A stretch of DNA of 64,000 bases from DASUBV01 sp963822485 (GCA_963822485.1 CAWGHW010000037.1:1178001-1242000), one strand, 5' to 3'. Positions 26,101 to 35,647 are shown, counted from the first letter of the stretch. The notes: a model not told the origin generated them from the letters alone. Numbers and translations are program-made.

Positions 26101-26598
26101 CAGGCCGAGGACGGCGCGCTCACCGGCACCGCCGCGGTCGACAACAGCTACAGCCAGGCGAACGGCGGCGTGGTCACCGGCGTCAGCGACGGCGCGGCCA
26201 ACTCGCTGACGTTCACCGTGCACGCCTCGACGCCGGGCACCTACGACATGACCGTCCGCTATGCCAACAACCAGGGCATCAACGCCAACCACTACAACCC
26301 GGACCTGATGACCGCCCCGGCGGACATCAGCGTCAACGGCCGGCCCACCTTCCACTTCAACTTCGCGAACACCTTCGACTGGAACCAGTTCTGGACCGCC
26401 ACCATCCCGGTGAGCCTGCACCCCGGCGTCAACACGATCGCCTTCATCGCCAACCAGCAGTACAACTACGACGGCAAGACGGTCGGGGTCATCTACTCGG
26501 GCAGCGACATCGGGCAGGCGCTCCGATCCGACACGGCGCCCAACATCGACCAGATCACCCTGGCGCCGTTCCAGCTCCGGGTTTCCGGCGGCCCGTAA
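23154..26598 (+). pseudogene. Secreted multidomain glycosidase (clan GH-A barrel + LamG + CBM modules), frameshifted
   Basis: A GTG start gives a signal peptide and then a TIM-barrel catalytic region. The acid/base Glu179 is in LVPYNEPDGNW and the nucleophile Glu284 in PVSLDEYGARY. A C-terminal beta domain, a LamG domain (LSLCGNGEYVSLPNGI ... NWIGRSQY) and CBM6/35-like modules follow (TYQAEDGALTG near the end). The frame breaks at about 24618: removing one A restores SGLHDFTISAWVNP. After the break the original frame reads through antisense-like residues to 25361, while the true continuation runs to 26598. As sequenced, only the barrel half is made correctly. A LacI-type operator overlaps codons 8-12. 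Confidence 0.82.
23176..23189 (+). promoter_or_regulatory. LacI-family operator inside the glycosidase signal-peptide codons
   Basis: TGTTAGCGCTAACA is a perfect 14-bp palindrome with the central CG typical of LacI/GalR sites that control sugar-use genes. It begins 23 bases into the coding sequence, so a bound repressor would block elongation. No LacI gene is in the window. Confidence 0.65.
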
Positions 26599-26618
26599 CC
26601 CCGTCCGCCGCCAGTCCG

Positions 26619-26662
26619 CAGCCGATATACAACCGCGATCTACGGCGGTTGTATATCGGCTG
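26619..26662 (+). terminator. 18-bp perfect hairpin
   Basis: The arms 26619-26636 and 26645-26662 are exact reverse complements with an 8-nt loop, starting 21 bases after the glycosidase stop. The stem centre is AT-rich (GATATACAACC). Confidence 0.75.
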
Positions 26663-26700
26663 AAGCTGTGACATGTTCCAGTCATCGGTGCCAGGCAAAC

Positions 26701-26782
26701 GATAGCCCGGCACTGCGTGGCTGGCCGGCGGCGGTCATGCCGCGCATGGAAGGCCGCCGGATGGTGCGCGTACCGGGCTATC
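26701..26782 (+). promoter_or_regulatory. Leader with long-range inverted repeat upstream of the binding-protein gene
   Basis: GATAGCCCGG (26701-26710) and CCGGGCTATC (26773-26782) are perfect complements 62 nt apart in the ~185-nt stretch between the terminator and the lipoprotein start. This could enclose a folded 5' leader. I cannot match it to a known riboswitch. Confidence 0.35.
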
Positions 26783-26847
26783 GGAACGCCGCAGCAGGAG
26801 CCGGAACGGCATTACGCGCACGCGCTTCATCGCGAAAGGAGCGTCCT

Positions 26848-28716
26848 ATGAAGCTGTCGGGACGGAAGCTGCGCCTCGCCGCGGTCGCGGCGGTGGCCGC
26901 GACCGGTTTGGCGGCCGCAAGCTGTAGTTCCACCGCCAGCCCCGGCTCGCCAGGTGCGGGCACGGGCGCGGTGGCCAAGGGCGGGACGGCGACGATCGCG
27001 CTGCCGGCCGGGGTGACCTATAGCAACATCTTCCCGTTCTACGGGGTCACCGAGGCGAGCGTCTACAACCTGCAGTTCCAGTACCTGTTCTTCCGGCCGC
27101 TCTACATGTTCGGCAACAACACCGACAGCTCGGTGGCCGTCAACTATCCCCTGTCATCCGCCAGCCCCCCGCAGTACAGCAACGGCGGCAAGACCGTCGT
27201 GGTCAACATGAAGGGCTGGAAGTGGTCTGACGGCGAGTCCGTCGACGCCAAGAGCCTGATCTTCTTCCTGAACATGGCCGAGGCGGAGAAGGCGAACTGG
27301 TACGGCTACTCGAAGGGCCTGCTGCCGGACGACCTGGTGTCCTACAAGGCCACCGGGCCCAACCAGGTGACCTTCCAGCTCAACAAGGCCTACTCCAGCC
27401 TCTGGTTCACCTACAACCAGCTGGGCGAGCTCAAGCCGATGCCGATGGCCTGGGACGTCACCAGCCTGACCGGCAAGCCGAATAGCGGCGGCTGCGTCGC
27501 CGACAGCAAGGCCGACAACTGGGCCAAGTGCAAGGCCGTCTACACCTTCCTGACCGCGCAGTCGAAGATCCCTGCCACCTACGCGAGCAGCCGGCTGTGG
27601 TCGGTGGTGGACGGGCCGTGGAAGCTGTCCAGCTTCAGCACCACGGGCAACGTCACGATCGTGCCCAACAAGGCCTACTCGGGCAGCCCCAAGCCGCAGC
27701 TGTCGGCGGTCAAGTTCCTGCCCTACACCGCCGACACCACCGAGTACACCGCGCTGAAGACCGGACAGCTCAACGTGGGCTATGTCCCCTCGGCCGACCT
27801 GCCGCAGCGGCCCGCGAGCTCGGTCCTGCCGGCCACCAACCCGCTGGGCAGCGCCTACAACCTGCAGCCGTTCTACTTCTTCGGCATCACCTACGCCCAG
27901 CCCAACTTCAACAATTCCCAGATCGGGTTTATCGTCCGGCAGCTCTACGTCCGGCAGGCCCTGCAGAGCGCATTCGACCAGCCGGGCATCATCAAGGCGA
28001 TCTACCGCGGGTACGCCGTCCCGGCCTCGGGGCCGGCCCCGAACGCGCCGCCAGGGAACCAGTGGATTCCGGCCATCCAGACCCAGAACAACAACCAGGG
28101 TCCGTACCCGTTCAGCATCGCCAAGGCGAAGTCGCTGCTGACCAGCCACGGCTGGGCCATGCAGGGCGGCGTCATGACCTGCCAGGACCCGGCCAAGTGC
28201 GGTACCGGCATCAAGCAGGGCCAGCAGCTGAAGCTGACCTTCATCTACTCCACCGGCCAGGCCGCCACCGCGGAGATGTGGCAGACCTACAAGTCGGACG
28301 CCAGCAAGGCGGGCATCGACATCAACCTCGTCGGGCAGACGTTCAACACCATCGTCGGCGAGGCCGCGCCGTGCGCGCCGATGGGCCCGAAGTGCAGCGT
28401 CCAGGTGTTCGCCTACGGCGGCTGGGTCTTTGACGGCCCGGGCTTCGAGCCAACCGGCGAGCCGCTGTTCGCGACGGGCGCGGGGTCGAACGCCGGCAAC
28501 TACTCCGACCCGAAGATGGACAACCTGATCAACGCCACGCACACCAGCAGCAGCCTGGATGTGTTCCACAGCTACGCCACCTACGGTGCGCAGCAGCTGC
28601 CGTTCATCTGGAACCCGAACCAGTACACGATCCAGGCGGTCAGCAGCAAGCTGCACCACGTGACGTTCGGCCCGCTGTTCAGCCTGTTCCCCGAGTACTG
28701 GGACTTCACCAAGTAG
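26848..28716 (+). CDS. Peptide/oligosaccharide ABC-transporter substrate-binding lipoprotein (SBP_bac_5 type)
   Basis: The product has 622 residues. The N-terminus KLSGRKLRLAAVAAVAATGLAAASC is a lipoprotein signal with Cys26. The body has the family 5 pattern: GGTATIALPAGVTYSNIFPF, TVVVNMKGWKWSDGESVDAKSLIFFLN and VRQALQSAFDQPGIIKAIYRGYAVPASGP. The ATG at 26848 follows AAAGGAGCG. No permease or ATPase gene is adjacent, so the transporter is encoded elsewhere or shared. The neighbouring glycosidase hints at sugar or glycopeptide uptake (weak inference). Confidence 0.88.
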   Translation: MKLSGRKLRLAAVAAVAATGLAAASCSSTASPGSPGAGTGAVAKGGTATIALPAGVTYSNIFPFYGVTEASVYNLQFQYLFFRPLYMFGNNTDSSVAVNYPLSSASPPQYSNGGKTVVVNMKGWKWSDGESVDAKSLIFFLNMAEAEKANWYGYSKGLLPDDLVSYKATGPNQVTFQLNKAYSSLWFTYNQLGELKPMPMAWDVTSLTGKPNSGGCVADSKADNWAKCKAVYTFLTAQSKIPATYASSRLWSVVDGPWKLSSFSTTGNVTIVPNKAYSGSPKPQLSAVKFLPYTADTTEYTALKTGQLNVGYVPSADLPQRPASSVLPATNPLGSAYNLQPFYFFGITYAQPNFNNSQIGFIVRQLYVRQALQSAFDQPGIIKAIYRGYAVPASGPAPNAPPGNQWIPAIQTQNNNQGPYPFSIAKAKSLLTSHGWAMQGGVMTCQDPAKCGTGIKQGQQLKLTFIYSTGQAATAEMWQTYKSDASKAGIDINLVGQTFNTIVGEAAPCAPMGPKCSVQVFAYGGWVFDGPGFEPTGEPLFATGAGSNAGNYSDPKMDNLINATHTSSSLDVFHSYATYGAQQLPFIWNPNQYTIQAVSSKLHHVTFGPLFSLFPEYWDFTK

Positions 28717-28726
28717 TCGCGTTCCG

Positions 28727-28758
28727 CCCGCGGTCCCGCCTCACGGCGGGGCCGCGGG
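28727..28758 (+). terminator. Hairpin between convergent genes
   Basis: The 14-base arms 28727-28740 and 28745-28758 pair with one mismatch around a TCAC loop, 11 bases after the lipoprotein stop and before the stop of the convergent acetamidase. Confidence 0.65.
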
Positions 28759-28786
28759 GGCTCGGGTGGCCTTACCCTGGGCGCCC

Positions 28787-29719
28787 TCAGCCGGCCTGGC
28801 GCAGCACTCCGTCCCTGAGCAGGGCGTGGACACCCCACACGTCGTTAGCCACCTGGGTGATCCGCAGATCCACGGTCGGGCTGGCCACGGCCAGAGCCGC
28901 GGCCTTGCTCAGGCCGTAGAGCGACTGCATCCAGATGATCATCGCCTCCAGCGCGTCGCCCATGGCCTCGTTGAGGTCCCGGCTGAAGCCGAAGGTGATC
29001 CGGCCGGCCGGGGTGACGGCGTGGATCCCCGGCACCGGAGGATCGGTGATCAGGTCCAGGACCGCCTCGGTCGTCATCGAGCACTCGATCGCGGTGCCCC
29101 CGACTTCCCCGTCGCCCTGGGCGGCATGGCCGTCGCCCATGTACAGCAGCGCGTCCGGGACGGTGACCGGCAGGTAAAGGGTTGCGCCGGCCACCAGCTC
29201 GCGGCAGTCGATGTTGCCGCCGCCCTGGGCGCGAGGGGGCTTGGTCGAGTGCTCACCGGGCTCGTCCGGCGGCATCCCCACCACCCCGAGGAACGGGGCC
29301 AGCGTCACCGTGTGGCCAAGGTCGTTCGTCCCGGTGCCCTGGTCGGCGTCGAGATCCCACAGCAGCCACGACGACGGTCCGTCAGCTACGCCCAGCCGGC
29401 GCTTCAGGCGATCGTCGGAGGCCGCGGCGACGGTCCAGCCCCAGTCGTCGGGACGCAGCGATTCGAAGCGGACCGACAGGACCATGCCGGGCCGAGCGCC
29501 CCGCACGGCGATCGGGCCGGTCAGGCAGTGCCCTCTCGCCTCGCTGAACATGGTCGGCTGACGGTCTCCGGGATGCTGCTGGCGGGCCAGATAGCCCGAG
29601 GCGTCATAGGACCGGACCGCAACCGTGTCCCCGGGGCTGACGGTGAGCACCGCCGGGCGGTCGCGGGAGAACACATCGGTGACGTTGTCAGGCGTCGGCG
29701 AAAGCTCGTACCGGGCCAT
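28787..29719 (-). CDS. Acetamidase/formamidase-family amidohydrolase
   Basis: The product has 310 residues from ATG 29719. Family blocks: NVTDVFSRDRPAVLTVSPGDTVAVRSYDASG, GPIAVRGARPGMVLSVRF, GNIDCRELVAGATLYLPVTVPDALLYMGDGHAAQGDGEV and AIECSMTTE. The His/Asp/Glu zinc-site residues lie in GDGHAAQGDGEV. These enzymes release ammonia from short-chain amides. An upstream ATG (29764) lacks a ribosome site and gives an odd N-terminus, so the inner one is preferred. Confidence 0.88.
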   Translation of the reverse strand: MARYELSPTPDNVTDVFSRDRPAVLTVSPGDTVAVRSYDASGYLARQQHPGDRQPTMFSEARGHCLTGPIAVRGARPGMVLSVRFESLRPDDWGWTVAAASDDRLKRRLGVADGPSSWLLWDLDADQGTGTNDLGHTVTLAPFLGVVGMPPDEPGEHSTKPPRAQGGGNIDCRELVAGATLYLPVTVPDALLYMGDGHAAQGDGEVGGTAIECSMTTEAVLDLITDPPVPGIHAVTPAGRITFGFSRDLNEAMGDALEAMIIWMQSLYGLSKAAALAVASPTVDLRITQVANDVWGVHALLRDGVLRQAG

Positions 29720-29769
29720 ATGGGCGAGCACTCCCGGAAAAGTAAGGAAAAGGGTTACGGCCATCTTCA

Positions 29770-29814
29770 GGCCGGCCAGGCCCCGGCTGGACTGCTGCCG
29801 TGGCCTGGCCGGCC
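29770..29814 (-). terminator. 13-bp inverted repeat between same-strand genes
   Basis: The arms 29770-29782 and 29802-29814 are exact complements with a 19-nt loop, between the stop of the secreted-protein gene at 29842 and the acetamidase start. Confidence 0.5.
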
Positions 29815-29841
29815 GGTGACGCTGTTACCTGGTGGTGAGGG

Positions 29842-30411
29842 CTACTTAGTGGTGAGGACCAGGCTGACCAGGAAGGAGGCGAGCGCGCCCTTGACGCGCG
29901 GCTGGCCGTTGGTGTTGCACTGGCCCTTGTGCGGCCCGGACGTGAACCTCGGGGCAGTAGCCCGGAAGAGGATCTGGACCGCGCCGGGCCCGGACGCTCC
30001 GGCGAACGCGCCGGTGCTCTTGGCGCCGACCACGCTCACGACGATGTACTGGGTGAACGCTTCCCGGCACGTCTTGGGGCTGAAGGACTGGGTGGTCTGC
30101 GGCTTGGCGGCAATCTTCACGGTCAGGTTGCCCGCTGCTGACTTGAGCGTCTTGCTGCTGCCCTTCTGGGCGGCACTGCCGCCCAGGTCCACGCTGGAGC
30201 GGGCGGTGACCAGGCCGGTCATCTTGAGCGGGATGATCGTTTTGTTGGCGAGGGCCTTCTTGCCGTGCAGGGTTCCGGCGATGACCTCGGGGCCGGTGAC
30301 GGGCTTGGCGGCGTGGCCAGAGCTGGCCAGCGCGGGCAGGCCCGTCAGCACGACCGTGGCGATGCCGCCCGCCGCGGCCAGTGCGCGGAGCGTCCCCTTG
30401 AGCTTGAGCAT
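29842..30411 (-). CDS. Small secreted protein of unknown function
   Basis: The product has 189 residues. The ATG at 30411 is preceded by GGGGAGGAAAC and opens a signal peptide (LKLKGTLRALAAAGGIATVVLTGLPALAS). The mature part is basic and Ser/Thr-rich, with two cysteines (TCREAF and GQCNTN) that could form one disulfide and alternating beta-like stretches (FTQYIVVSVVGAK, AVQILFRATAPRF, ALASFLVSLVLTTK). No family is recognised. It ends in a hydrophobic strand. Confidence 0.7.
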   Translation of the reverse strand: MLKLKGTLRALAAAGGIATVVLTGLPALASSGHAAKPVTGPEVIAGTLHGKKALANKTIIPLKMTGLVTARSSVDLGGSAAQKGSSKTLKSAAGNLTVKIAAKPQTTQSFSPKTCREAFTQYIVVSVVGAKSTGAFAGASGPGAVQILFRATAPRFTSGPHKGQCNTNGQPRVKGALASFLVSLVLTTK

Positions 30412-30491
30412 GTTTCCTCCCCTGGAGTACTGACGACCGGGCCCGGTGTGCGGGCCCGTCATCACCATGGGATGGCCGCGTCACACCAGCG

Positions 30492-31185
30492 TCACACCAC
30501 GGTTCCCGGTGCCTGAGCTTCCTCGAACGCGGCCGAGAACAGGTAGGCGGTCGCCAGGCTGCGGTAGGGCCGCCACTTCTCGGCGATACCCAGCACCTCT
30601 TCCTCCGCGGGCAGGTGATCGAGGCGGTAAGTCGCGCGGACCGCCTTGCGCAGGGCCAGGTCACCGGGCAGGACTACGTCCTCTCGGCCGAGCGCGATGA
30701 TCAGGGCTCCCTGCGCGGTCCACGGGCCGATCCCCGGTATCTCGCTGAGCAGCGATATCAGCTCGTCGTCGGGCAGCGCGGCCAGCCCGTCCGGATCGAG
30801 CCGCCCGTCCGACAGGCGCTCGGCGAGCTGGCGGATCGTGGCTGACCTTCCGCCAGGACAGCCCGGCGTCGCGAAACTGCGCCGGATCCGTGCCCAGCAC
30901 GTCGGCGGCTGACGGAAGACGGCCGCCGAACCGCTCCTGGATGCGGGCGATAGTCCGCCGCGTGGCCGCGACCGACAGCTGCTGGCCGGCAATCTGAAAC
31001 AGCAGTGCGCCAAACAGGTCCATCGGCGGCAGCTCGGTCATCCATTGCCGCGGGTCGAAATCCGGCCGGTCAGCAATCAGCCTGGCCAGCACCGGGTCAG
31101 CCTGGCTCAGACGGGCCCGCGCCTGCGCCAGCCACTCGGCGCCGCCGGCGCCGGCCCCGGCTCGCCCACTCGACGTGTTGTTCAT
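30492..31185 (-). pseudogene. AlkA-type DNA-3-methyladenine glycosylase, frameshifted
   Basis: The first frame (from ATG 31185) gives ARARLSQADPVLARLIADRPDFDP ... LFQIAGQQLSVAATRRTIARIQERFGG ... FRDAGLSWRKVS and then turns to nonsense. The second frame continues TIRQLAERLSDGRLDPDGLAAL and the helix-hairpin-helix EIPGIGPWTAQGALIIALGREDVVLPGDLALRKAV, with the catalytic Asp in PGDLAL. Removing one G at 30840-30841 restores KVSTIRQLAERL. It would otherwise be a complete, active-looking enzyme. A second, different glycosylase is at 45019-45876. Confidence 0.82.
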
Positions 31186-31363
31186 GTGATCATCTCTACC
31201 CGGTTAGCTGATCTGGGCCCAGCGTCCATGCGGCGATGGTCCAGCGCGGGCAGGTGAGTCCGCATCGCCGGGATCTGGTGACCCCGGCGCCGGGCACGTA
31301 ACGTGTACACGGTGCTGAGAGGCGGAGGATGGCTGGCTATCGCGCTGAGGACCGGGTTCAGGC

Positions 31364-34027
31364 GTGGTATTTAGGGCAAATCCGCGAAAGCCGTCCCCGG
31401 CCGCTCCGCGGCTGATTCAGCGCGGGGAACTTCTCGCATCCCTGGATCGCGCGGCGGAAGCCAGGGTAACGCTGATCTCGGCCCCCGCAGGCAGCGGCAA
31501 GACCTCGCTGTTGCGGGCCTGGGCGGATGGGCCGGGTCAGGCGTACCGGCTGGCGGTTGTCCAGGTGCAGCGCGGCCAGCAGGACTCCCAGCAGTTCTGG
31601 CTCGCCGTCCTCGGCGCCATCCGGCAGGCCTCAGGCACGCCCGGCGAAGGCGAACAGCTGGCCGCGACACCCGACTTCAACCCGGAGGCGATCGCCGGCC
31701 GAGTTCACTCGGAGCTCGCCGAGCATCGCGACCGCACCTTCCTGATCATCGATGATCTCCATGAGCTGACCTCGCCGGAAGCGCTCACGCAGCTAACCCG
31801 GCTGCTGGAGACGCTCCCCCAGCATGTGCACGCGATCCTCGCGACGCGGCGTAATCTGCCGCTACGGCTGCACAAGCTTCGCCTGGCCGGCGAGCTGGCT
31901 GAGATCCGCACCGCCGATTTCCGCTTCACGCCGCGCGAGACCCGCGAGTTCCTGGAGGCTTCCGGCATCGCGCTGTCGGAAGCCTGGGCCGCGAAGCTGC
32001 ATCAGCGCACGGAAGGCTGGGCCGCGGGCCTGCGGCTGGCGGCGATCTCGCTGGCCAGCAGTCCTGACCCGGAGAGATTTGTCGCGGAGTTCTCCGGCAG
32101 CAGCCGGACCGTGGCCGAGTACCTGCTCGCCGAGATGCTGGAGTGCCAGCCGGTTGAGGTCCAGCAGCTGCTGCTGCGTACCTCCCTGCTCGACCGCGTC
32201 AACGGCGAGCTGGCGGATCTGCTGACTGGTCACCCTGGCTCCGAGGGGATTCTGCTCGACCTCGAGGACGCCAACGCGTTTGTCGTATCGCTTGATCCGG
32301 CCCGAACCTGGTTCCGGTACCACCACCTCTTCGCTGACCTGCTTCGGCTTGAGCTGCGCCGAAGGCTGCCCGAGGAAGTGCCGGCCCTGCAGCGGCTGGC
32401 TGCCGAGTGGTTTCTCCAGCACGGCGAGATCGTCGATGCCGTCCGGCATACTCAGGCGGCCGGCGACTGGTCCGACGCGGCGCGGCTGCTGGCCGACCAC
32501 TCGTTCGGCCTGACCCTCGACGGACAGGCTCAGACCATCCAGACGCTGCTGCGGGACTTCCCGCCGGGTGCCGTTACCGAGGGCCCGGATCTCCCTCTCG
32601 CGCGCGCGACCAGCGAAGTGGCCCGGGGACGCCTGGACGAGGCGGCCGCCCACCTGACGGTGGCGGAAACCGCGATCGCTGCTACGCCGCCCGACCGCAA
32701 GCACCGGCTCGAAGTGGCGACCGCGGCGCTGAGACTGTCGCTGGCGCGCAAGCGCGGCCACTTCGCGGGGGTAGTCGAGCAGGTCAGGTTCCTGGCCTCG
32801 CCGATAACCGGGCAGTCTGACGAGGACATCGCGCTCGACAGCGACCTGCGCGCGGTCGCGCTCATGAACCTCGGAATCGTCGAAGCGTGGTCGCTGGCGA
32901 ACCGGGACAGCGAGCGGCACCTCCAGGAAGGCGCCGATCTCGCCCGGCGGATCGGACGTCCGTACCTCGAAGTGGCCTGCCTGGCTGAGCTCGCCTTCGC
33001 ATCGAAGATCGAGCCCTTCGCCACCACGCGGCAGCGGTGCCGGGAGGCGATCGCCCTCGCCGAGCAGCATGGCTGGGGCGCGGAGCCGGTCATCGCGCCG
33101 GCGCTGGTCAACCTCGCGGGCACTCTCATCTGGGTGGGTGAATTCGACGAGGCCGATCGCTGGCTGCGGCGCGCCGCCCGCGCCCTGGAGACCGACTCCG
33201 GGCCGCTCATCAGGGTGCTGCTGCACATCGGCACGGGCCAGCTGTTGTCGGGCTGCCGTCGGCACCGGGAGGCGCTGGCGGAGTTCCGCGCGGCCGAGCA
33301 CCTGCAGGCGCAGCTGGAAGGCTCACACGCACTGATGCCTCAGCTGACCAGCTGGGGGCTGGCCGCCCGGGCCCGGCTCGGGCAGCTCAGCGAGGCCCGG
33401 GCCGCACTGGCCGCACTCGATGCCGAGCTGGCGGGCTCGGGCGAGATCGCTAATGCCCGCGCGGTCATCTGCCTCGCCGAGGGCAACCCGGCCGCCGCTC
33501 TCGCCGCGCTCCAGGATGTCCTGAACGGGATAGCTCCGGCCATCGGCTACGTCACCGTTGTCGAGGCCCACCTCCTGGCCGGGCTCGCGCACCGCGAACT
33601 CGGCGACCAGCGCGCCGCCACCGCGGCGGCCGAGCGCGCGCTGGCCCTGGCGGAGGCGGACCGGCTCGTCCTGCCGTTCGCGACGACGGGCTCGCTCGAG
33701 CTGCTTGAGGCCATGCCGCGGCACGAGACGGCGCACGCGGCCCTGCTCACGGACATCCTCGACGTCATCCGCGAGTCACCCCCGTCGCCGGGCCACGAGC
33801 CCGCACTGACCGGGATCGAGCAACTCAGCCCGAGCGAGCTGCGGGTGCTGCGGTATCTCCCGACCAACCTCTCCCGGCCAGAGATCGCCAGCGAGCTATC
33901 GGTCTCGGTGAACACCGTCAACACCCATATCCGGAACATCTACGCGAAGCTCCAGGCTCAGGATCGTTCCACGGCGGTGCAGCGGGCCCGGAAGATGCGG
34001 CTGCTCTCGGCCGGCCTGAGCAGCTAG
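31364..34027 (+). CDS. LAL/MalT-type LuxR-family ATP-dependent transcriptional regulator
   Basis: The protein has 887 residues. The P-loop is APAGSGKTS (about residues 40-48) and the Walker B is TFLIIDDLHEL. The middle consists of TPR-like helical repeats (~360-810), and the C-terminal LuxR helix-turn-helix is LSPSELRVLRYLPTNLSRPEIASELSVSVNTVNTHIRNIYAKL. The start is GTG; no strong ribosome site is visible, so the exact start is uncertain. Regulated genes are not evident; the neighbours downstream are DUF5302 and an MFS transporter on the same strand. Confidence 0.9.
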   Translation: MVFRANPRKPSPAAPRLIQRGELLASLDRAAEARVTLISAPAGSGKTSLLRAWADGPGQAYRLAVVQVQRGQQDSQQFWLAVLGAIRQASGTPGEGEQLAATPDFNPEAIAGRVHSELAEHRDRTFLIIDDLHELTSPEALTQLTRLLETLPQHVHAILATRRNLPLRLHKLRLAGELAEIRTADFRFTPRETREFLEASGIALSEAWAAKLHQRTEGWAAGLRLAAISLASSPDPERFVAEFSGSSRTVAEYLLAEMLECQPVEVQQLLLRTSLLDRVNGELADLLTGHPGSEGILLDLEDANAFVVSLDPARTWFRYHHLFADLLRLELRRRLPEEVPALQRLAAEWFLQHGEIVDAVRHTQAAGDWSDAARLLADHSFGLTLDGQAQTIQTLLRDFPPGAVTEGPDLPLARATSEVARGRLDEAAAHLTVAETAIAATPPDRKHRLEVATAALRLSLARKRGHFAGVVEQVRFLASPITGQSDEDIALDSDLRAVALMNLGIVEAWSLANRDSERHLQEGADLARRIGRPYLEVACLAELAFASKIEPFATTRQRCREAIALAEQHGWGAEPVIAPALVNLAGTLIWVGEFDEADRWLRRAARALETDSGPLIRVLLHIGTGQLLSGCRRHREALAEFRAAEHLQAQLEGSHALMPQLTSWGLAARARLGQLSEARAALAALDAELAGSGEIANARAVICLAEGNPAAALAALQDVLNGIAPAIGYVTVVEAHLLAGLAHRELGDQRAATAAAERALALAEADRLVLPFATTGSLELLEAMPRHETAHAALLTDILDVIRESPPSPGHEPALTGIEQLSPSELRVLRYLPTNLSRPEIASELSVSVNTVNTHIRNIYAKLQAQDRSTAVQRARKMRLLSAGLSS

Positions 34028-34098
34028 TCGCTAGTTGGCGCTCGACGGGACGGCTGTGCGAGGCTGTGCGAATATCCCGCGGAGAGCAGGAGGTCTGC

Positions 34099-34314
34099 AT
34101 GGCTGACGTCGGGCCGGAGCCTGATCAGAACGAGGACCTGGACCCTGACCAGGCCAGGGACGAGGCGAGGCGCAAGTTCCGCGAGGCGCTGGACCGCAAG
34201 CGGGCCAGGGAGGCAGACGCGGATGGCGGCAGCGGCGGCGTAGACGCCGGACCGGTGCACCAGGCCCACGGCCCGGCTCGGAGCCGGCGCTCGTTCCGCC
34301 GTAAGAGCGGCTGA
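34099..34314 (+). CDS. DUF5302 small protein
   Basis: The product has 71 residues. ARDEARRKFREALDRKRAREAD, followed by a Gly-rich linker and VHQAHGPARSRRSFRRKSG, is the conserved pattern of this small actinobacterial family. Function is unknown; the charged helix and basic tail suggest nucleic-acid or ribosome contact (inference). GCAGGAGG precedes the ATG. Confidence 0.85.
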   Translation: MADVGPEPDQNEDLDPDQARDEARRKFREALDRKRAREADADGGSGGVDAGPVHQAHGPARSRRSFRRKSG

Positions 34315-34342
34315 CCCCCGCCGCTGGCACCTGACGGCCCTC

Positions 34343-35647
34343 ATGCCCGACCGGGGGATGCCGAACAACGCCAGGCCAGGCGGCCGGCCTGCCTCTCCAC
34401 GGTCCGCGTCCCGTGCCGCCATGTTCGCCGCCCTGGCCGTGCCCAACTTCCGCCGGTACGTCGGCGGCCAGGCGCTCAGCCTGATCGGGACCTGGGTCGA
34501 GACGGTCGCCCAGGCGCTGCTGGTGCTGCAGCTGACGCACTCGGGCACGATCCTGGGCCTGACCACCGCGGCTCGCTTCGCCCCGGTCCTGGCGCTGTCG
34601 CCGTACGCCGGGCTGCTGGTGGACCGGTTCCCTGGGCGGCGGATCCTGCTGATCACCCAGGCCGGGCTGGGGCTGGTCTCGCTGACCCTGGGCGTGCTGG
34701 TGCTGACCGGGCACATCGGCATCTGGGGCGTGGTGGTCCTGGCGCTGGCGTTCGGCACGCTGAGCGCGGCCGACAACCCGGCCCGGCAGGCCTTCGTGCC
34801 CGAGCTCGTCGGGGCGCCGCTGCTCCGCGACGCGGTAACGCTGAACAGCACCTCCGTGAACGTGGCCCGGGTGCTGGGCCCGACGGTCGCCGCAGCGCTG
34901 GTCGCCACGGTGGGGATCGGCTGGTGCTTCGTCACCAACGCCGGGAGCTTCCTGTTTGTCATCGCGTCTCTGGTCTTCCTGAACACTCGCCAGCTACACC
35001 CAGTCCGGCCCACTCCCCGGCTGCCCGGCCAGGTACGCCAGGGCCTGCGGTACGCGGCCGGGATACCCGCCATCGCCCGGCCGCTGCTGATGATGGCGCT
35101 GGTCGGCACGTTCACCTTCGAGTTCGAGGTCAGCCTGCCCCTGCTGGCCGACCAGACGTTCCATGGCAACGCCACGACCTACAGCTTGCTCATCGGGTCG
35201 CTCGGCGCCGGCGCCGTGGCCGGTGGGCTGTACGCGGCGCAGACCGCCCGCACCGGAGTGGCCCGGCTCACCCGGATCTCCGTGGCCTACGCCGTGACCA
35301 TGGCGCTGCTCGCCGTCACGCCCAACGTCTGGTCCGCGGTGATCGCCTGCGTCCTGGTCGGCGCGGCCAGCATCTTGTTCCTCACGACCGGCAACGCCAC
35401 GGTCCAGCTGGCCGCCGCTCCCGGCTACCGGGGCCGCGTGATGGCCCTGTGGTCGACCGCGCTGATCGGCAGCACGCCGATCGGCTCGCCCGTCATTGGC
35501 GCGCTCAGCGATGCCGCCAGTCCTCGGTCCGCCCTGCTGCTCGGGGCCGTGGCCTGCGTGGCCGCCGCCGCGATCGGACGCTGGCCCGCCCGCGCTGGGC
35601 GCGGCGCGAGCGGCGACCCTGGCGCGCCGGAGTCGGCTGAGGACTGA
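34343..35647 (+). CDS. MFS transporter (EntS/MFS_3-like)
   Basis: The protein has 434 residues with about 11-12 membrane helices. Typical features are NFRRYVGGQALSLIGTWVETVAQALLVL at the N-terminus, the A-loop GLLVDRFPGRRILLITQ and DNPARQAFVPELVG between helices 4 and 5. The subgroup contains siderophore and drug exporters; substrate is unknown. The stop codon is the first unit of a 7-bp tandem repeat. Confidence 0.88.
   Translation: MPDRGMPNNARPGGRPASPRSASRAAMFAALAVPNFRRYVGGQALSLIGTWVETVAQALLVLQLTHSGTILGLTTAARFAPVLALSPYAGLLVDRFPGRRILLITQAGLGLVSLTLGVLVLTGHIGIWGVVVLALAFGTLSAADNPARQAFVPELVGAPLLRDAVTLNSTSVNVARVLGPTVAAALVATVGIGWCFVTNAGSFLFVIASLVFLNTRQLHPVRPTPRLPGQVRQGLRYAAGIPAIARPLLMMALVGTFTFEFEVSLPLLADQTFHGNATTYSLLIGSLGAGAVAGGLYAAQTARTGVARLTRISVAYAVTMALLAVTPNVWSAVIACVLVGAASILFLTTGNATVQLAAAPGYRGRVMALWSTALIGSTPIGSPVIGALSDAASPRSALLLGAVACVAAAAIGRWPARAGRGASGDPGAPESAED

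Noticed and set aside
24826..26685. Minus-strand open frame of ~620 codons opposite the CBM region
   Set aside because: Antisense shadow; the plus strand encodes recognisable LamG and CBM modules.
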